DNA of 50,279 nucleotides from Opitutia bacterium. Its GTDB lineage: Bacteria; Verrucomicrobiota; Verrucomicrobiia; Opitutales; Opitutaceae. The stretch covers positions 1 through 50,279 of the forward strand of contig CANHJG010000023.1 in NCBI GenBank assembly GCA_947461205.1, given 5' to 3'. Positions 34,664 through 45,034 of this stretch are shown here, piece after piece. Made by a program: the position numbers and the translations under genes. The notes beneath the pieces are model-generated. The model did not search any database and was not told where the DNA came from. It saw only the letters and a list, made by a program, of their open reading frames with translations. Position 1 is the first letter of the stretch. Every line of letters starts with the position of its first letter.

Positions 34664-36091
34664 TTAGTGGTGGTCGCCGCCGCCGTGGACATCGGCCTGG
34701 GGCGTGACCGCCTTGAGCTCGGCCATCGGCATGATGGGGAGGAAGCGGATGAAGAGGAGGAAGAGCACCGAGAAGACTCCGAAGGTGCCGAAGAAGGTAA
34801 AGATCTCGACGATGCTGGGCGAATAGTAGCCCCAGCTGGACGGCAGGAAGTCACGGGCGAGGGAGGTGACGATGATCACGAAGCGCTCGAACCACATGCC
34901 GACGTTGACGAAGATCGAGAGGATCCAGACGAACGAGGTGTTCTCGCGGACGGCCTTGAACCAGAAGAATTGGGGCGTGATGACGTTGCACGAAATCATG
35001 ATCCAATAGGCCCATGCATAGTGGCCAAAGGCGCGATTGATGAACGCAAAGCCTTCATACGGGTTCGCGCCATACCACGCGATAAAGAACTCCATCGCGT
35101 AGGCGTAGCCGACGATCGTGCCGGTCGCCAAGGTGATCTTACACATGCAGTCGATGTGATACTGCGTGATAAGATCCTCCATGCGGTAGATCGCGCGCAG
35201 CGGGAGCATCAGCGTAAGCACCATGCCGAAACCCGAAAAGATGGCACCCGCCACGAAATACGGTGGGAAGATCGTCGTGTGCCAGCCCGGGAGCAGCGAG
35301 ACGGCGAAATCAAACGAGACGATCGTGTGCACCGACAAAACGAGGGGGGTCGAGATACCGGCCAAAATCAGGTAGGCCATCTCGTAGTTGCTCCAATGGC
35401 GGTTCGAGCCGCGCCAGCCAAGGGCGAAGAACCCGTAGAGGGCAGAACGGAGTTTGTTGCCCGAAGCGTAAAACCGGTCGCGCAGCACGGCGAGGTCGGG
35501 CAGCAGGCCGACGTACCAGAACAGCACCGACACCGTGCCGTAGGTCGAGACCGCGAACACGTCCCACTCCAGCGGCGAACGGAAGTTCTGCCAGATGGCG
35601 TTGGAATTCGGGATCGGGAAGAGATACCACGCGTACCACACGCGACCGACGTGGAAGACGGGGAAGATGCCGGCGCAGACGACGGCAAAGATCGTCATCG
35701 CCTCGGCGGCGCGGTTGATCGACGTGCGCCATTTCTGGCGCAAGAGGCACAAAATCGCGGAGATCAGGGTGCCGGCGTGGCCGATACCGATCCAGAAGAC
35801 GAAGTTGACGATGTCCCACGCCCAGTTGACCGGATTAGCGTGACCCCAGACGCCGACGCCCGTGGCGATCAGGTAGGCGATGCCGGCGACCGTGAACGAG
35901 GCAACCAAACAGGCGAGGATGAAGCAGACCCACCACCACGTCGGCGTTTTGCCTTCGATGATGCCGCAGATCTTTTCGGTGATCCACGAGAAGCTGCGAT
36001 TGTTGGCGACCATCACGGCGCGCGGGAGGACCGCAGGTTTGACTTCCTGCAGGATCGCGGGCGGGGTGGCGGCGTGTTCGGCGTGGGCCAT
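34664..36091 (-). CDS. actC: Alternative complex III quinol-oxidising membrane subunit ActC
   Basis: A 475-residue NrfD/PsrC-like membrane protein with about ten helices. Typical stretches are [20 protein letters not shown] (with family Trp/His residues; the run begins GVWGHANP), [85 protein letters not shown] and [20 protein letters not shown]. The complex is expected to oxidise menaquinol here on the periplasmic side. Its start shares one base with the actB stop (TAATG). The tail is His-rich (HGGGDHH). It lies 11 bp before actD. Confidence 0.95.
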   Translation of the reverse strand: MAHAEHAATPPAILQEVKPAVLPRAVMVANNRSFSWITEKICGIIEGKTPTWWWVCFILACLVASFTVAGIAYLIATGVGVWGHANPVNWAWDIVNFVFWIGIGHAGTLISAILCLLRQKWRTSINRAAEAMTIFAVVCAGIFPVFHVGRVWYAWYLFPIPNSNAIWQNFRSPLEWDVFAVSTYGTVSVLFWYVGLLPDLAVLRDRFYASGNKLRSALYGFFALGWRGSNRHWSNYEMAYLILAGISTPLVLSVHTIVSFDFAVSLLPGWHTTIFPPYFVAGAIFSGFGMVLTLMLPLRAIYRMEDLITQYHIDCMCKITLATGTIVGYAYAMEFFIAWYGANPYEGFAFINRAFGHYAWAYWIMISCNVITPQFFWFKAVRENTSFVWILSIFVNVGMWFERFVIIVTSLARDFLPSSWGYYSPSIVEIFTFFGTFGVFSVLFLLFIRFLPIMPMAELKAVTPQADVHGGGDHH

Positions 36092-39000
36092 TAGCTCAGC
36101 CCTCCCAGCGTTTTCGCAGTATCGATCATGCCGTGCTTCTTTTCCGCCTTCGGCGCCGCAGGGGCGGGGCCGTGACCTTCGTGCCCGTGGGCGCCGTGGT
36201 CGGACGGAGGATGGTTCTTGCTGTTATATTCGACGCGGCTGAGGGGCAGCGACTGGTAATCGGGCATCTTCGGGTTCGGGTTGCGGAGCTTGCCGAGATA
36301 CGTGGTGCGCGGGCGGATGTTGAGGTAGCCGAGGAGCGAGTAGTCCTGCTCGCGGGCTTTGGCCAGCGAGACGGCGCTCTTCGGATCGTCGATATTGCCA
36401 AACTCGATGGCTTCGACGGGGCACACCTGTTGGCAGGCGGTCTTGATCGTGCCATCGGGGACCACGACGTCGCCCGGGCGGCCGGCCTGGGCCATCGCGA
36501 CCTTGTGCTGGATCTTCCCGTTCTGGATCCGCTGCACGCAATACGTGCACTTCTCCATCACGCCGCGCATGCGGACGGTGACCTCGGGATTCTTCACCAT
36601 CTTCACCAGCTCCGGCATTCCCTTCGGACCGAGTTGGCCGAGGTAGAGACTGTCGAGCTGGCGCTGGTTGAAATCGAAGAAATTGAAGCGGCGGACCTTG
36701 TACGGACAATTGTTCGCGCAGTAACGCGTGCCGATGCACCGGTTGTAGGCCATCGTGTTGAGGCCTTCTTCGTCGTGCACCGTCGCATTGACGGGGCACA
36801 CGACCTCGCACGGGGCGAGTTCGCATTGGGCGCAGGCGACCGGCTGGAGGGAAACCTGCGGATCCTCGGGGATCTCGCGGTTGCCTTCGCCGCCGAACGC
36901 GCCGCCTTCGGCCCTGCCGTCGGAATAGTAGCGGTCGAGGCGGATCCAGTGCATCTCGCGGCCGCGCATCACCTGATCTTTGCCGACGATCGGAATGTTG
37001 TTCTCCGCCTGACAGGCGACGACGCAAGCGTTGCAGCCGATGCAGGTGTTGAGATCGATCGACATGCCCCACTGGTGGTGGCCGTCGAACTTCGGCGTCG
37101 CATACATCGAGCCACCGCGGGGGATTTCCTTGGCGCGGGCCGTCGTCTGCTTGGCGCGATCCTCGCGGGAGAGCTTGTTGTCGTTGGTCGGCGTCTTGTC
37201 CGCGCCATAAATGGCGGGCGAATGCGACTCGGTCCCGATGTCGTCCACGTACCCGGGATTCTTCTGATACTCGTCGAAGTTGGCCTCGCGCACGATGTCA
37301 CGCCCTTCCATCGACCAGTGCTCCTGGGTGTTGGCGAGCAGCAGCCGCGTACCGGTGTCGGTGAGCGTGCCGCCGGTGGCGACGTCGGACCCGGCGACCG
37401 TCCGGGCAGGGTAAGCATTGAAGCCGGCACCTTTGCCCACATGTCCGGTGACCGTGCGGCCATAGCCGAGCGGCACGACGACCGTGTAATTCGAGAGGCC
37501 GGGCTGGATGTGGACCGGGCCCTTGATCTTGCGGCCGCCGACGCTGAGTTCGAAAATGCGGGAGTTTTCCTTGCCGATGCTGAACTCGTTTTCCTCGACG
37601 CGGGCGATCTGGAGCTTCGAGCCTTGCGGGTAGATTCCGAGTTCCTTGCCCAGCTTCGGGCTGACGAGGATCGCGTTATCCCACGAAATCTTGGTGATCG
37701 GATCCGGACACTCCTGAAGCCAACCGTTGTTATTAAACCGGCCGTCATCCATCTTGTGGTCGGTGACGAAGCGGACCTCGAGGTTCTTCGCGGAAAACGT
37801 CTCGATCTTCTTCGGATCGTCGCGGAAAAGGGCGCGCGCGCCGCGCTGGTCGAAGTTCACGGCGGTCTTGGCGAACGCGGAACCGGCCAAAATACCGTCG
37901 TGCAGGAAGCGGCGCATGGCCTTGTCGGCGTCACCGCCCGCGAGCGCAGTGATCGTGTCGCTGACGAGCGCGTAGCCGTCGGCACTGGCTTCGCCGGCAA
38001 TGCGGGCGAGCACCTCGATCTGCGTGATCCCGCCGAAAAGCGGGAGAATCATCGGCTGGACCGGCACCACGGTGCCGTCGGCCGTGCGGGCATCGCCCCA
38101 CGACTCCAAGTAATGGGCCGCGGCGAGCTGGGTGCCGGCGAGCGCGGAGGTTTCGTCCGCGGCATAACCGAGACAGATCACATCGGCGACCGAGACCTGC
38201 AACTTGGCCCAGTCGAGATCAGCCGGAGCGTTATAGGCGGGATTGCCGCCGAGGATGACGAGCGTCTTGACCGAGCCGGACTTGACCGCGGCGGCGAGGT
38301 CGGAAATGGATGCGGCCGAGGCTGGCTCGACGGCGACGAAATCGACGGTCTGGCCGATGTTGCCGAGGAGCGCGTTGATCGCGTAGGCGATGGCGTGGAC
38401 CTGCGGCGGCAGATGCGCGCCGGCCACCACGAGCGACGCGCCCTTGTGGTCGATCAGATCCTGGGCGCATTCCTCGACCCACTTCTGGCTCACGAAGGCG
38501 TCGAGTCCGTCGGTGAGGGGCTTGAGAATCTCGGTATCGAGCGTCTTGGTACCGATGGCCGCGGCGAGCGCGAGCATGTGGCTGCTGGCGAGGCGGAGGC
38601 GGTGATCCGCCATGCTGCCGGTCAGAGTGAACGCGCTCTCCGCGACGTAGAGGCGGTTCATCGCGTCGTCCTTCGACTTGACGCGACGGCCCTTGGCGAA
38701 CTCGCGGGCGTAGTAGAGGCTGCCGGATTCGGCGTGGAAGAAATCTGCGTCGAGCGAGAGAATGCGTTTCGCCTTCGCGAATTGGTAGATGGGCTTAACG
38801 TCGGCCCCGAACACGGCGCGGGCGGCGGCAATCGGCGGCTCATCGTTCACGGGCTCGTATTCGGCCCAGACGGCCTTCGGGAGCTTGCGGCGGAGCTTCT
38901 TGACGAGGCGCGCACGGGTCGGCGAGGAGGACTGGTCGGCGAGAAACGCCAAACCGGCGCCCTGCGACGCGGTGTAGGTCTTGCCGACGGACGCGAGCAG

Positions 39001-39513
39001 GTCATTGACCGCCTCGGCCTTGAGCACGGCCCCACCCTTGCGGTGAGCGGTCGCCCGGTCCGGATCGTAGAGATCGAGAATCGACGCCTGCGCGAGGAGC
39101 GAACTGGCGCCGCCGTGAGGCGTGTAGGTCGGGTTGCCTTCGAGCTTGGTCGGCCGGCCCTGGTGGGTCTCGGCGAGCAGCGGGATGGCCGATTGGCGGA
39201 GCGGCATCGCGGTCGCGTAATACTGCGGCAGACCGGGAATAATGCCTTCGACGGATTTGCCGAACGGCAAGATGTTCACCTCCGGGCGGCGGCAGCCGGC
39301 GAGGCCAACGCCTCCGAGGGCAAACGACGCCGCCATGATCTTCATGAAGTGGCGGCGATCCACGCCGTCCAACTCCGCGGCCCCTTGCGGGAACTCGCGC
39401 TTCAGCTGGTCCACGAAGCCGGGCGAGGCCGCGAGTTCGTCGAGGCTGCGCCAGTAGGTCGGGCCGTTCAGCTCACGGGCTGACGGAGCGGGATGTTCAA
39501 ATATGCGTTTCAT
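36091..39513 (-). CDS. actB: Alternative complex III iron-sulfur subunit ActB (fused molybdopterin-like and Fe-S domains)
   Basis: A 1140-residue fused ActB1/ActB2 protein. The N-terminus carries a Tat-like signal at about 55-79 ([20 protein letters not shown], then AGCRRP), though translocation is of the variant type known for this family. Residues 80-770 resemble the molybdopterin oxidoreductase fold but the family binds no Mo cofactor. The C-terminal part has Cys clusters [12 protein letters not shown] (near 823), [14 protein letters not shown] (near 893), [14 protein letters not shown] (near 925) and CTYC (near 989) paired with CQQVCP. These should hold three [4Fe-4S] and one [3Fe-4S] cluster. 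It moves electrons from the quinol site to ActA. Start shares one base with actA's stop (TGATG). Confidence 0.95.
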   Translation of the reverse strand: MKRIFEHPAPSARELNGPTYWRSLDELAASPGFVDQLKREFPQGAAELDGVDRRHFMKIMAASFALGGVGLAGCRRPEVNILPFGKSVEGIIPGLPQYYATAMPLRQSAIPLLAETHQGRPTKLEGNPTYTPHGGASSLLAQASILDLYDPDRATAHRKGGAVLKAEAVNDLLASVGKTYTASQGAGLAFLADQSSSPTRARLVKKLRRKLPKAVWAEYEPVNDEPPIAAARAVFGADVKPIYQFAKAKRILSLDADFFHAESGSLYYAREFAKGRRVKSKDDAMNRLYVAESAFTLTGSMADHRLRLASSHMLALAAAIGTKTLDTEILKPLTDGLDAFVSQKWVEECAQDLIDHKGASLVVAGAHLPPQVHAIAYAINALLGNIGQTVDFVAVEPASAASISDLAAAVKSGSVKTLVILGGNPAYNAPADLDWAKLQVSVADVICLGYAADETSALAGTQLAAAHYLESWGDARTADGTVVPVQPMILPLFGGITQIEVLARIAGEASADGYALVSDTITALAGGDADKAMRRFLHDGILAGSAFAKTAVNFDQRGARALFRDDPKKIETFSAKNLEVRFVTDHKMDDGRFNNNGWLQECPDPITKISWDNAILVSPKLGKELGIYPQGSKLQIARVEENEFSIGKENSRIFELSVGGRKIKGPVHIQPGLSNYTVVVPLGYGRTVTGHVGKGAGFNAYPARTVAGSDVATGGTLTDTGTRLLLANTQEHWSMEGRDIVREANFDEYQKNPGYVDDIGTESHSPAIYGADKTPTNDNKLSREDRAKQTTARAKEIPRGGSMYATPKFDGHHQWGMSIDLNTCIGCNACVVACQAENNIPIVGKDQVMRGREMHWIRLDRYYSDGRAEGGAFGGEGNREIPEDPQVSLQPVACAQCELAPCEVVCPVNATVHDEEGLNTMAYNRCIGTRYCANNCPYKVRRFNFFDFNQRQLDSLYLGQLGPKGMPELVKMVKNPEVTVRMRGVMEKCTYCVQRIQNGKIQHKVAMAQAGRPGDVVVPDGTIKTACQQVCPVEAIEFGNIDDPKSAVSLAKAREQDYSLLGYLNIRPRTTYLGKLRNPNPKMPDYQSLPLSRVEYNSKNHPPSDHGAHGHEGHGPAPAAPKAEKKHGMIDTAKTLGGLS

Positions 39514-40172
39514 CAGCGATGGCAGCCGGAGCAGCTCTGGGGAGGTTTCACTTTCCAGTCGTGGACAAACGCCGCCGCCTGTTTCGCGCCCGCTTCGCCC
39601 TGGTCGGCCAGGCGCTTGGAGTCGAGATTAAACACATCCTTGGGATCGCGCAGGGCGGCCGCGGGATTGCGGTGACATTCCAGACAGAAACTCATGCTGA
39701 GTGGCTGCGTGTGCGTGACGACGTCCATCTCGTTCACCTTCCCGTGGCACTCGACGCACGAGATGCCCCGGTTCACGTGGATGGAGTGGTTAAAATAGGC
39801 GTAATCCGGAGTTTTGTGGATCCAGACCCATGGCACCGATTTGCCGGTCGCGGCGCTCTCGCGGACCGGGGCGAGCAGCGGGCTCGTGGTCTTGATCTGG
39901 TTGTGACAGTTCATGCACGTCTGGGATGTCGGCACATTGGAATGGGCGGACTTGTCGACGTTCGAGTGGCAGTAACGGCAGTCGAGGCCGACTTCCTGCA
40001 CGTGCTTGGCGTGGCTGAAAGGCACGGGCTGCAGCGGGGCGTAACCGACGCGCGTGTATTTCGGCGTCATGTAGTAGGTGACGCCGGCGGTCGCAATGCC
40101 GACGAGCACGCCCAGATAAATGATGATCTGGAGCGGAAGCTTGTTCGCCGACTTCGGGAAAAGTTTCGACAT
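39513..40172 (-). CDS. actA: Alternative complex III pentahaem cytochrome c subunit ActA
   Basis: A 219-residue multihaem cytochrome with one N-terminal membrane helix (QIIIYLGVLVGIATAGVTYY, 15-34). Five CxxCH sites are present, with His at residues 69, 90, 143, 167 and 218: CRYCH, CMNCH, CVECH, CLECH and CSGCH, the last one residue before the C-terminus. Free His residues such as those in FSHAKHVQE and FNHSIHVNRG are candidates for sixth ligands. This matches ActA, the pentahaem electron acceptor of the complex. A small signal-peptide-like gene lies 34 bp upstream and may be the first gene of the operon. Confidence 0.95.
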   Translation of the reverse strand: MSKLFPKSANKLPLQIIIYLGVLVGIATAGVTYYMTPKYTRVGYAPLQPVPFSHAKHVQEVGLDCRYCHSNVDKSAHSNVPTSQTCMNCHNQIKTTSPLLAPVRESAATGKSVPWVWIHKTPDYAYFNHSIHVNRGISCVECHGKVNEMDVVTHTQPLSMSFCLECHRNPAAALRDPKDVFNLDSKRLADQGEAGAKQAAAFVHDWKVKPPQSCSGCHR

Positions 40173-40206
40173 GGGGGCAGGTGGTCTTCAGGGGCCGCGG
40201 GGCGGC

Positions 40207-40398
40207 TCAGAGGGAATCGGACCGGCGGGCAACCGCGCGGACTTCGGAGCGCACGACCACCGGCTGGGCCGGGGCGGCAGTGAGAGGAGTCGCGGCAGAC
40301 GACGCGGGCTGGGCGAGAAGGTTCGGGGCGATGCTCACAGCCGTAGCTGCGCCGAGGAGCTTGGCAAAGAATTGTTTTCGCGATGGGTCGTGGCTCAC
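40207..40398 (-). CDS. Small protein with a Tat-like/Sec signal, upstream of actA
   Basis: A 63-residue reading frame from a GTG at 40398. It begins VSHDPSRKQFFAKLLGAATA, with an S-R-K-x-F-F-x-K motif close to the twin-arginine consensus (second Arg replaced by Lys). A hydrophobic segment ends in an AQP cleavage-like site near residue 28, followed by a low-complexity Ala/Pro/Val tail (ATPLTAAPAQPVVVRSEVRA) without a fold signature. Its composition and position, 34 bp before actA in the same direction, suggest it is real. Function is unknown. The start is uncertain; the frame is open up to 40461, but that stretch is AT-richer and looks like promoter region. Confidence 0.5.
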   Translation of the reverse strand: MSHDPSRKQFFAKLLGAATAVSIAPNLLAQPASSAATPLTAAPAQPVVVRSEVRAVARRSDSL

Positions 40399-40540
40399 AG
40401 GACAAATAAATTGGTTAAAGTCGGCGTGAAAGAAGGGTGCGGAGTTTCGCTTGTAAACCAAATTTTCGGGCTCTTTTAAAAATAGGAATTAGCGGCGCGA
40501 AGCGGGGGCCCCGCGCGGTCTTATCGCCGGGCCCGCCATT

Positions 40541-41254
40541 TCAGACAAACAAACCGTCGCGCATCGGGCGCGTGACGTCGCACCGCTGGGCAATTTCCGG
40601 GTTGTGGGTGACGAGAACGACCGCCTGTCCGTTGTCTTTGGCCAAACGCGTCAGCAGGTCGAACACCAACGCGGAATTTTTTACGTCGAGGTTTCCCGTC
40701 GGCTCGTCGGCCAGAATGATCGAAGGCTGGTTCGCCAGGGCGCGCGCCACCGCCACGCGCTGCTGTTCGCCGCCGGACAGCTGCGTCCCGAGGCGATGCG
40801 TCTTCGCGCCGAGGCCGACGGAATCGAGGAGCGATCGCGCGCGCGCTTCCATCGCCGCCGGCGTCAGGCGGCCGAGCTTGCGCATGGGCATCATGACGTT
40901 CTCGAGCGCCGTGAACTCCAGCATTAGAAAGTGAAACTGAAAGACGAAGCCGATGTGCGCTCCGCGTGCGGCGGTGCGGGCGAAGTCGTCGCGGTTCGAC
41001 ATCGGCTGGCCGTTGATCTCGATCTCGCCGCCGTCGGGCTGGTCCAGCAGGCCGAGCAGATAGAGCAACGTGGATTTGCCGCAGCCCGAGGGGCCGACGA
41101 TCGCGTAGACTTGGCCGCGGCGCGCCTCGAAGGACACGCCCTTGAGTACGTGGACCCGCCCCTCTCCTTGGCCGAGGTAACGCTGCAGCGCGTTGCAGCG
41201 CAGGGCCAGATCGCCGACGCGCGGGGCCGAAGCAGGGGTGACGACGGTGCTCAT
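40541..41254 (-). CDS. ABC transporter ATP-binding protein (LolD/MacB-type)
   Basis: A 237-residue ATPase. Walker A is VGPSGCGKSTLLYLLGLLDQ (GPSGCGKST), the Q-loop is IGFVFQFHFLMLEFTALENV, the signature is QLSGGEQQRVAVARALANQP, Walker B is SIILADEPTGNLD, and the H-loop is VVLVTHNPEIAQRC. This is the type VII (MacB/LolD/FtsE) class, which pairs with FtsX-like permeases and drives extrusion from the inner membrane side of the periplasm. The ATG at 41254 overlaps the stop of the permease gene (ATGA), so they are translated together. It is the last gene of a four-gene export operon. A second open frame covers the region upstream but belongs to the permease. Confidence 0.94.
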   Translation of the reverse strand: MSTVVTPASAPRVGDLALRCNALQRYLGQGEGRVHVLKGVSFEARRGQVYAIVGPSGCGKSTLLYLLGLLDQPDGGEIEINGQPMSNRDDFARTAARGAHIGFVFQFHFLMLEFTALENVMMPMRKLGRLTPAAMEARARSLLDSVGLGAKTHRLGTQLSGGEQQRVAVARALANQPSIILADEPTGNLDVKNSALVFDLLTRLAKDNGQAVVLVTHNPEIAQRCDVTRPMRDGLFV

Positions 41255-42495
41255 TGGGCGGTGCCGCGCACGATGTCGCCGGGTTCGAGCCGCGCCGCGC
41301 GACGGGCCGGCACGAGGCTGGCCACCATCACCATGACGACCGCGGTCGCAATTGCCTGCACGTAGTGCCACACCGACCACGAGACGATAAAGGTCTGGGT
41401 CTTGAACAGGGTGTTGATCGGCAGCGGCACTAGGCTGACCCCCCAGGTGACCGCGGCGCCGAACAAGCCGCCGAGGAGCGCGCCGATCCCGAGCACGATG
41501 GCGGCCTGCCAGAGAAAAATCTGCGTAATGTCGCGCCGCTCGTACCCCATTGAACGCAAAATCGCGATGTCCTTGGTCTTCTCGAGGACAATCATCGCGA
41601 GCGTGTTGAACATCGCGAGGCTGGCGATGAGGGTGAACACGGTGACGGTGATCGCCGACGAGACGCGGAGGGCGCGGAAGACGGAGAGCCATTCTTTTTC
41701 GCGCTCCTGCCACGGCCGCACGCTGTGCCCGAGCACCTCCTCCATGTGCGCGGCGTCTTCGCGCGCGCGGTTCGGCGCGTGGAGGCTGATCTGGACAAAC
41801 GTCGCGCCCGTCGGCCGGCGCAGAAGCGAGCGCGCTTCGCCGAGGTCGAGGTAGATGCGGGTTTTGTCGATGTCGCGCGAGCCGCTCTCGTAGATCCCCG
41901 CCAAGTGATAACGCCGCGATTCGCCTCGGGCGTTGATCACGATGGAGTCGTTCACGCTCAACTGCAGGCGATCGGCGAGCACCCGGCCGATGAGCACGGC
42001 CGAGGTGGACTCCAGAAATTTCCCCAGGCCGCCCGGCGTGGTGATCTTGCGTTCGAGCTCCGACACGAGCCGGTGCTCGTCGAGCTTGATCCCGAAGATC
42101 TGCGCGTCCTCGGTCTTGAACGGACTCGTCACCTGCACGTTGCCCCGCAGCACGGCGGAAACGCCGCGGACGTTGGCGAAATTCCGCACGGCGTCCTTGA
42201 TCAGCTGCGGTTCCTCGACGCCTTCGATATACTTCACGCCTTCGCGTTGCAGAATGTGGGCGCCGGAGCCACCGGCGGCCTCCATGCTCTGCAGGGTGGA
42301 CTGCTTACGGTCCTCGATGCGCATCGCCCCGTCGGTGCCGAGTAGCGTGCGCACGAAAAAATCCTCGAACCCGCTCGTCGTCGCCTGGGTCACGATGAAC
42401 AGCCCCACGCCCAGCACCGTGCAGGACAGGCTCATCAGCATGGCCCGTTTTTTCGCCGTGAGAAACCGGAAGGCGATGCGAAGATTGGGCGACAT
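41251..42495 (-). CDS. FtsX-like ABC transporter permease (LolC/LolE or MacB membrane type)
   Basis: A 414-residue permease with one N-terminal helix (LMSLSCTVLGVGLFIVTQAT), a large periplasmic domain (about 50-285, with HRLVSELERKITTPGGLGKF and RVLADRLQLSVNDSIVINAR), and three C-terminal helices in the FtsX fold (VFTLIASLAMFNTLAMIVLE, QAAIVLGIGALLGGLFGAAV, AIATAVVMVMVASLVPARRA). KTKDIAILRSMGYERRDI is the typical coupling-helix stretch contacting the ATPase. The ATPase is a separate gene, unlike MacB. With adaptor and TolC in the same operon, this looks like a tripartite exporter, not lipoprotein release. It starts 27 bp after the adaptor gene's stop. Confidence 0.9.
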   Translation of the reverse strand: MSPNLRIAFRFLTAKKRAMLMSLSCTVLGVGLFIVTQATTSGFEDFFVRTLLGTDGAMRIEDRKQSTLQSMEAAGGSGAHILQREGVKYIEGVEEPQLIKDAVRNFANVRGVSAVLRGNVQVTSPFKTEDAQIFGIKLDEHRLVSELERKITTPGGLGKFLESTSAVLIGRVLADRLQLSVNDSIVINARGESRRYHLAGIYESGSRDIDKTRIYLDLGEARSLLRRPTGATFVQISLHAPNRAREDAAHMEEVLGHSVRPWQEREKEWLSVFRALRVSSAITVTVFTLIASLAMFNTLAMIVLEKTKDIAILRSMGYERRDITQIFLWQAAIVLGIGALLGGLFGAAVTWGVSLVPLPINTLFKTQTFIVSWSVWHYVQAIATAVVMVMVASLVPARRAARLEPGDIVRGTAQ

Positions 42496-42522
42496 CAGCG
42501 GGGGAAATTCGGCGGGACGGCG

Positions 42523-43665
42523 TTACTTGGCCGTCGGCACGCGGACGCGTTGGCCGTCCCGGAACTGGTCGATGTTCTCGACGACGATCTTTTCGCCCTC
42601 GTTCACGCCCGCGAGCACCTCGGCGCGGTTGAGGTCCATGTAGCCGAGTTTGAGCTGCCGGACTTGCACCCGCCCGTCTTTGACGACGAAAACGTTGTCG
42701 CTGTTGAAAAGGGCCCGCCGTGGCACCAGCAGCGCGTTCTGCCGTTCGCCGACGGTAATGGTGATTTGGCCGCTGCTGCCGTGAATGAGGCGTGCCGGAT
42801 CGATCGCGACGTCGACGTAGACCGTGTAGCGCTGCGTGGTTTCGTCCGCCACCGAGAGAATTTTCGAGACCACGGCGTCGAACGGTGCCTCGCCCGGGTA
42901 GCTGAGCAGGCGGACTTTCGCCTTTTGACCGAGGCGGATAGCCCCAAAATTTTCCTCGCTGACCTTGGCCGCGACCAGCCGTTTGTTGGACACAAACGTC
43001 GCGACGGGCGAACCCGAGCCGATCAGCGCGCCCGTCCACACCAAGACGTCCTTCACGATGCCGTCCTCCTGCGCGATGACCGACATGCGTTTGAGCTGGA
43101 TGTTTTTGGTCTCCATCAAGGCGTCGTAGTCCGCCTTGGCTTTGTCGTTTTTGAACTCCTCGATTTTGAATTTACTCACGATCGCGTCCACGCCCCGACG
43201 GGTCGCCTTCACCGTCTCGGCGGAGAGATCGCCTCGCGCCAGCAGCCGCTCGTGATTCGCCAGGGTTTCCTTCGCCACTTCGAGTTCGATATTGGCCGCG
43301 AGGAGCAGTTTCCGCTCTTGCTGCAACGACTCAAAATTCCGCTTCGTCTCGTCGATTTCTCGCACCAGGTCCGTGGCGTCGAGCTTCACGAGCACGTCGC
43401 CTTTTTTGAAATGGGCGTCCGGGGTCAGCGCCTCGCACCATTCTACGCGACCGCCCAATTCGCTCTTTAACGGCCGGATGCCCCCCTGGTCGGCCGACAC
43501 CTCGATGCTGCCCGGCACCGCGCTCACCGCGGCTCCGCGGGTCACGGGCGCCACCACCACCGTGTCGCTGAAACGCTGGAGTGCGCCCACCGCGGCAGCC
43601 CCAACGACCACGGCGGCGAGGGCGAGCTTGAGGAGGAGGCGGATGTTACCGGTTTTCGCTTGCAT
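42523..43665 (-). CDS. Periplasmic adaptor (HlyD/MacA-type membrane fusion protein)
   Basis: A 380-residue adaptor from the ATG at 43665. One N-terminal membrane helix (LLLKLALAAVVVGAAAVGAL), a barrel-sandwich half (GIRPLKSELGGRVEWCEALT), a coiled-coil hairpin around residues 95-185 (NFESLQQERKLLLAANIELE; SKFKIEEFKNDKAKADYDAL), the other half lipoyl part (MSVIAQEDGIVKDVLVWTGA), beta-barrel and membrane-proximal domains (RQNALLVPRRALFNSDNVFV). It should bridge the permease to TolC. The start overlaps the tolC-type gene end by 20 bp. Confidence 0.9.
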   Translation of the reverse strand: MQAKTGNIRLLLKLALAAVVVGAAAVGALQRFSDTVVVAPVTRGAAVSAVPGSIEVSADQGGIRPLKSELGGRVEWCEALTPDAHFKKGDVLVKLDATDLVREIDETKRNFESLQQERKLLLAANIELEVAKETLANHERLLARGDLSAETVKATRRGVDAIVSKFKIEEFKNDKAKADYDALMETKNIQLKRMSVIAQEDGIVKDVLVWTGALIGSGSPVATFVSNKRLVAAKVSEENFGAIRLGQKAKVRLLSYPGEAPFDAVVSKILSVADETTQRYTVYVDVAIDPARLIHGSSGQITITVGERQNALLVPRRALFNSDNVFVVKDGRVQVRQLKLGYMDLNRAEVLAGVNEGEKIVVENIDQFRDGQRVRVPTAK

Positions 43666-45034
43666 GGCGGGCGGGGAGTTGGATGAGCACGGGATCGGCG
43701 CCGACGAGCGAGGCAAACTCGCTCCAGCGCGCGAGAAAAGTCGCCCGGGCGCTGGCGTTGTTAAATTCCATGACTTTCAGGCCGGAGAGCGTCTGGTCGA
43801 CCGCCGTCTGCGGGATATTACCGAGCTTCAGCTCGTCTTCCATCTTGTGCCATTGCGCCGCCGCCAGGCCGACGCGCAGCGCACTCATCTCCATCGCCTG
43901 CACGTCGAGTTCGAGCAGCTGGACGAGCGCCTGGGCGGCATCGACCGCGGCCTCCGCGGAATGCTTGAGCTCAAGCTCGGCCGCGCGCTTGTTGACCAAC
44001 GCGTCGCGCTGCGCCGCGCGGCTCGCAAAGCCGTCGAAGATGTTCCACGAAGCCCCGATCGCGACGGTCTGCCGCGCGACGCCCTGCTGCGAGACCGTGG
44101 TGGCCGAAGCGTTGGTGGTATTCTCGAGACTGTAGGCGGCGCTCGCGCCGAATTTTGGCAAGAGGCGCACGCGGGCAATCCGATAGCTGAGATCGGCCTC
44201 GCGGGCCTTCAACTCGTTCACCTGGGCCTGGAAGGTTTGCCGCCCGCCGTCGCGCACGAGCGTGGCCAACAACGCCGAAGTCACGGCCGCGTCATACGCG
44301 GGCGACGGGATCTCGGACGGGATCGCCTCCTCCGCCAAGTCGCCAATGCCGGCGAGCCGCGCAAAGGCCCGCCGCTGGGCCGTCAACTCGACTTCGGCGC
44401 GCTGCGTGCGGAGCCGCTCATCGCTGAGGTTCAACTCGCGCGCGGCGATGTCGCCCTGCGAAAACAAACCGCTCGCCAGTTTTTCCTTCGCCAGTTTCAG
44501 CTCGGCCACGTTGAGATCGCGCGCAAACCGCAGCTGCTGCAGGAGCGACTTCTTGACGATCAGTTCGAGATACGACCGGCGCAGCGTCACCGCCAGTGCG
44601 CGCGACGCCTCGGCGTAGCTTTTCTGCGCGATCAGGACGCCAATCCGGGCCTTGTCCCCCTCGTTTTTCAGCGCACCCCAGTGGTAAATCGATTGGCTGA
44701 TGCCGAAATTATAGAAGACCCCGTTGTCCCGCGTGCGCGTGTTGTTGTTGCTCGAGATCGCGGTTTCGTTGCTCGCAAACGTCAGGTTGCCGCCGACGCT
44801 CGGCAACCGCAGCGAATTCGCCCCCATCACCCGCAGGCCGCTTTGCTCCAGTTCGAGCTGCTTGGCGATGACCTGCGGGGCTTGGCGCAGCGCCGTCGCG
44901 AGAATGGGCTTCAGCGCCGGCAGATAGTCCTCGGGAAACGTCCCGGCAGTGTCAGGGCGTTGGGCCCGCGCCTCCGGGCCCGCGCAGAACAGCGCCAGCA
45001 CCGGCAGAACGCGTGCGACCGGGCGCAGGGACAT
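43646..45034 (-). CDS. TolC-family outer-membrane efflux protein
   Basis: A 462-residue outer-membrane factor, counted from the ATG at 45034. The signal peptide is SLRPVARVLPVLALFCAG with a cleavage-like ARAQ site near residue 24. Two long helical OEP repeats follow: about 35-235 (PQVIAKQLELEQSGLRVMGA, QSIYHWGALKNEGDKARIGV, ARELNLSDERLRTQRAEVEL) and about 240-455 (KAREADLSYRIARVRLLPKF, SWNIFDGFASRAAQRDALVN). It would form the outer-membrane channel of the exporter encoded by the next three genes. An ATG at 45052 would add six residues before the signal. It is transcribed divergently from the methyltransferase-glycosyltransferase gene, with both promoters in the 150-bp gap. Confidence 0.9.
   Translation of the reverse strand: MSLRPVARVLPVLALFCAGPEARAQRPDTAGTFPEDYLPALKPILATALRQAPQVIAKQLELEQSGLRVMGANSLRLPSVGGNLTFASNETAISSNNNTRTRDNGVFYNFGISQSIYHWGALKNEGDKARIGVLIAQKSYAEASRALAVTLRRSYLELIVKKSLLQQLRFARDLNVAELKLAKEKLASGLFSQGDIAARELNLSDERLRTQRAEVELTAQRRAFARLAGIGDLAEEAIPSEIPSPAYDAAVTSALLATLVRDGGRQTFQAQVNELKAREADLSYRIARVRLLPKFGASAAYSLENTTNASATTVSQQGVARQTVAIGASWNIFDGFASRAAQRDALVNKRAAELELKHSAEAAVDAAQALVQLLELDVQAMEMSALRVGLAAAQWHKMEDELKLGNIPQTAVDQTLSGLKVMEFNNASARATFLARWSEFASLVGADPVLIQLPARHASENR

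Noticed and set aside
36133-39483. A 1116-codon open frame on the plus strand
   Set aside because: It is the mirror of actB, dominated by Val/Arg/Asp/Gly repeats of composition; ActB motifs on the other strand explain the region.
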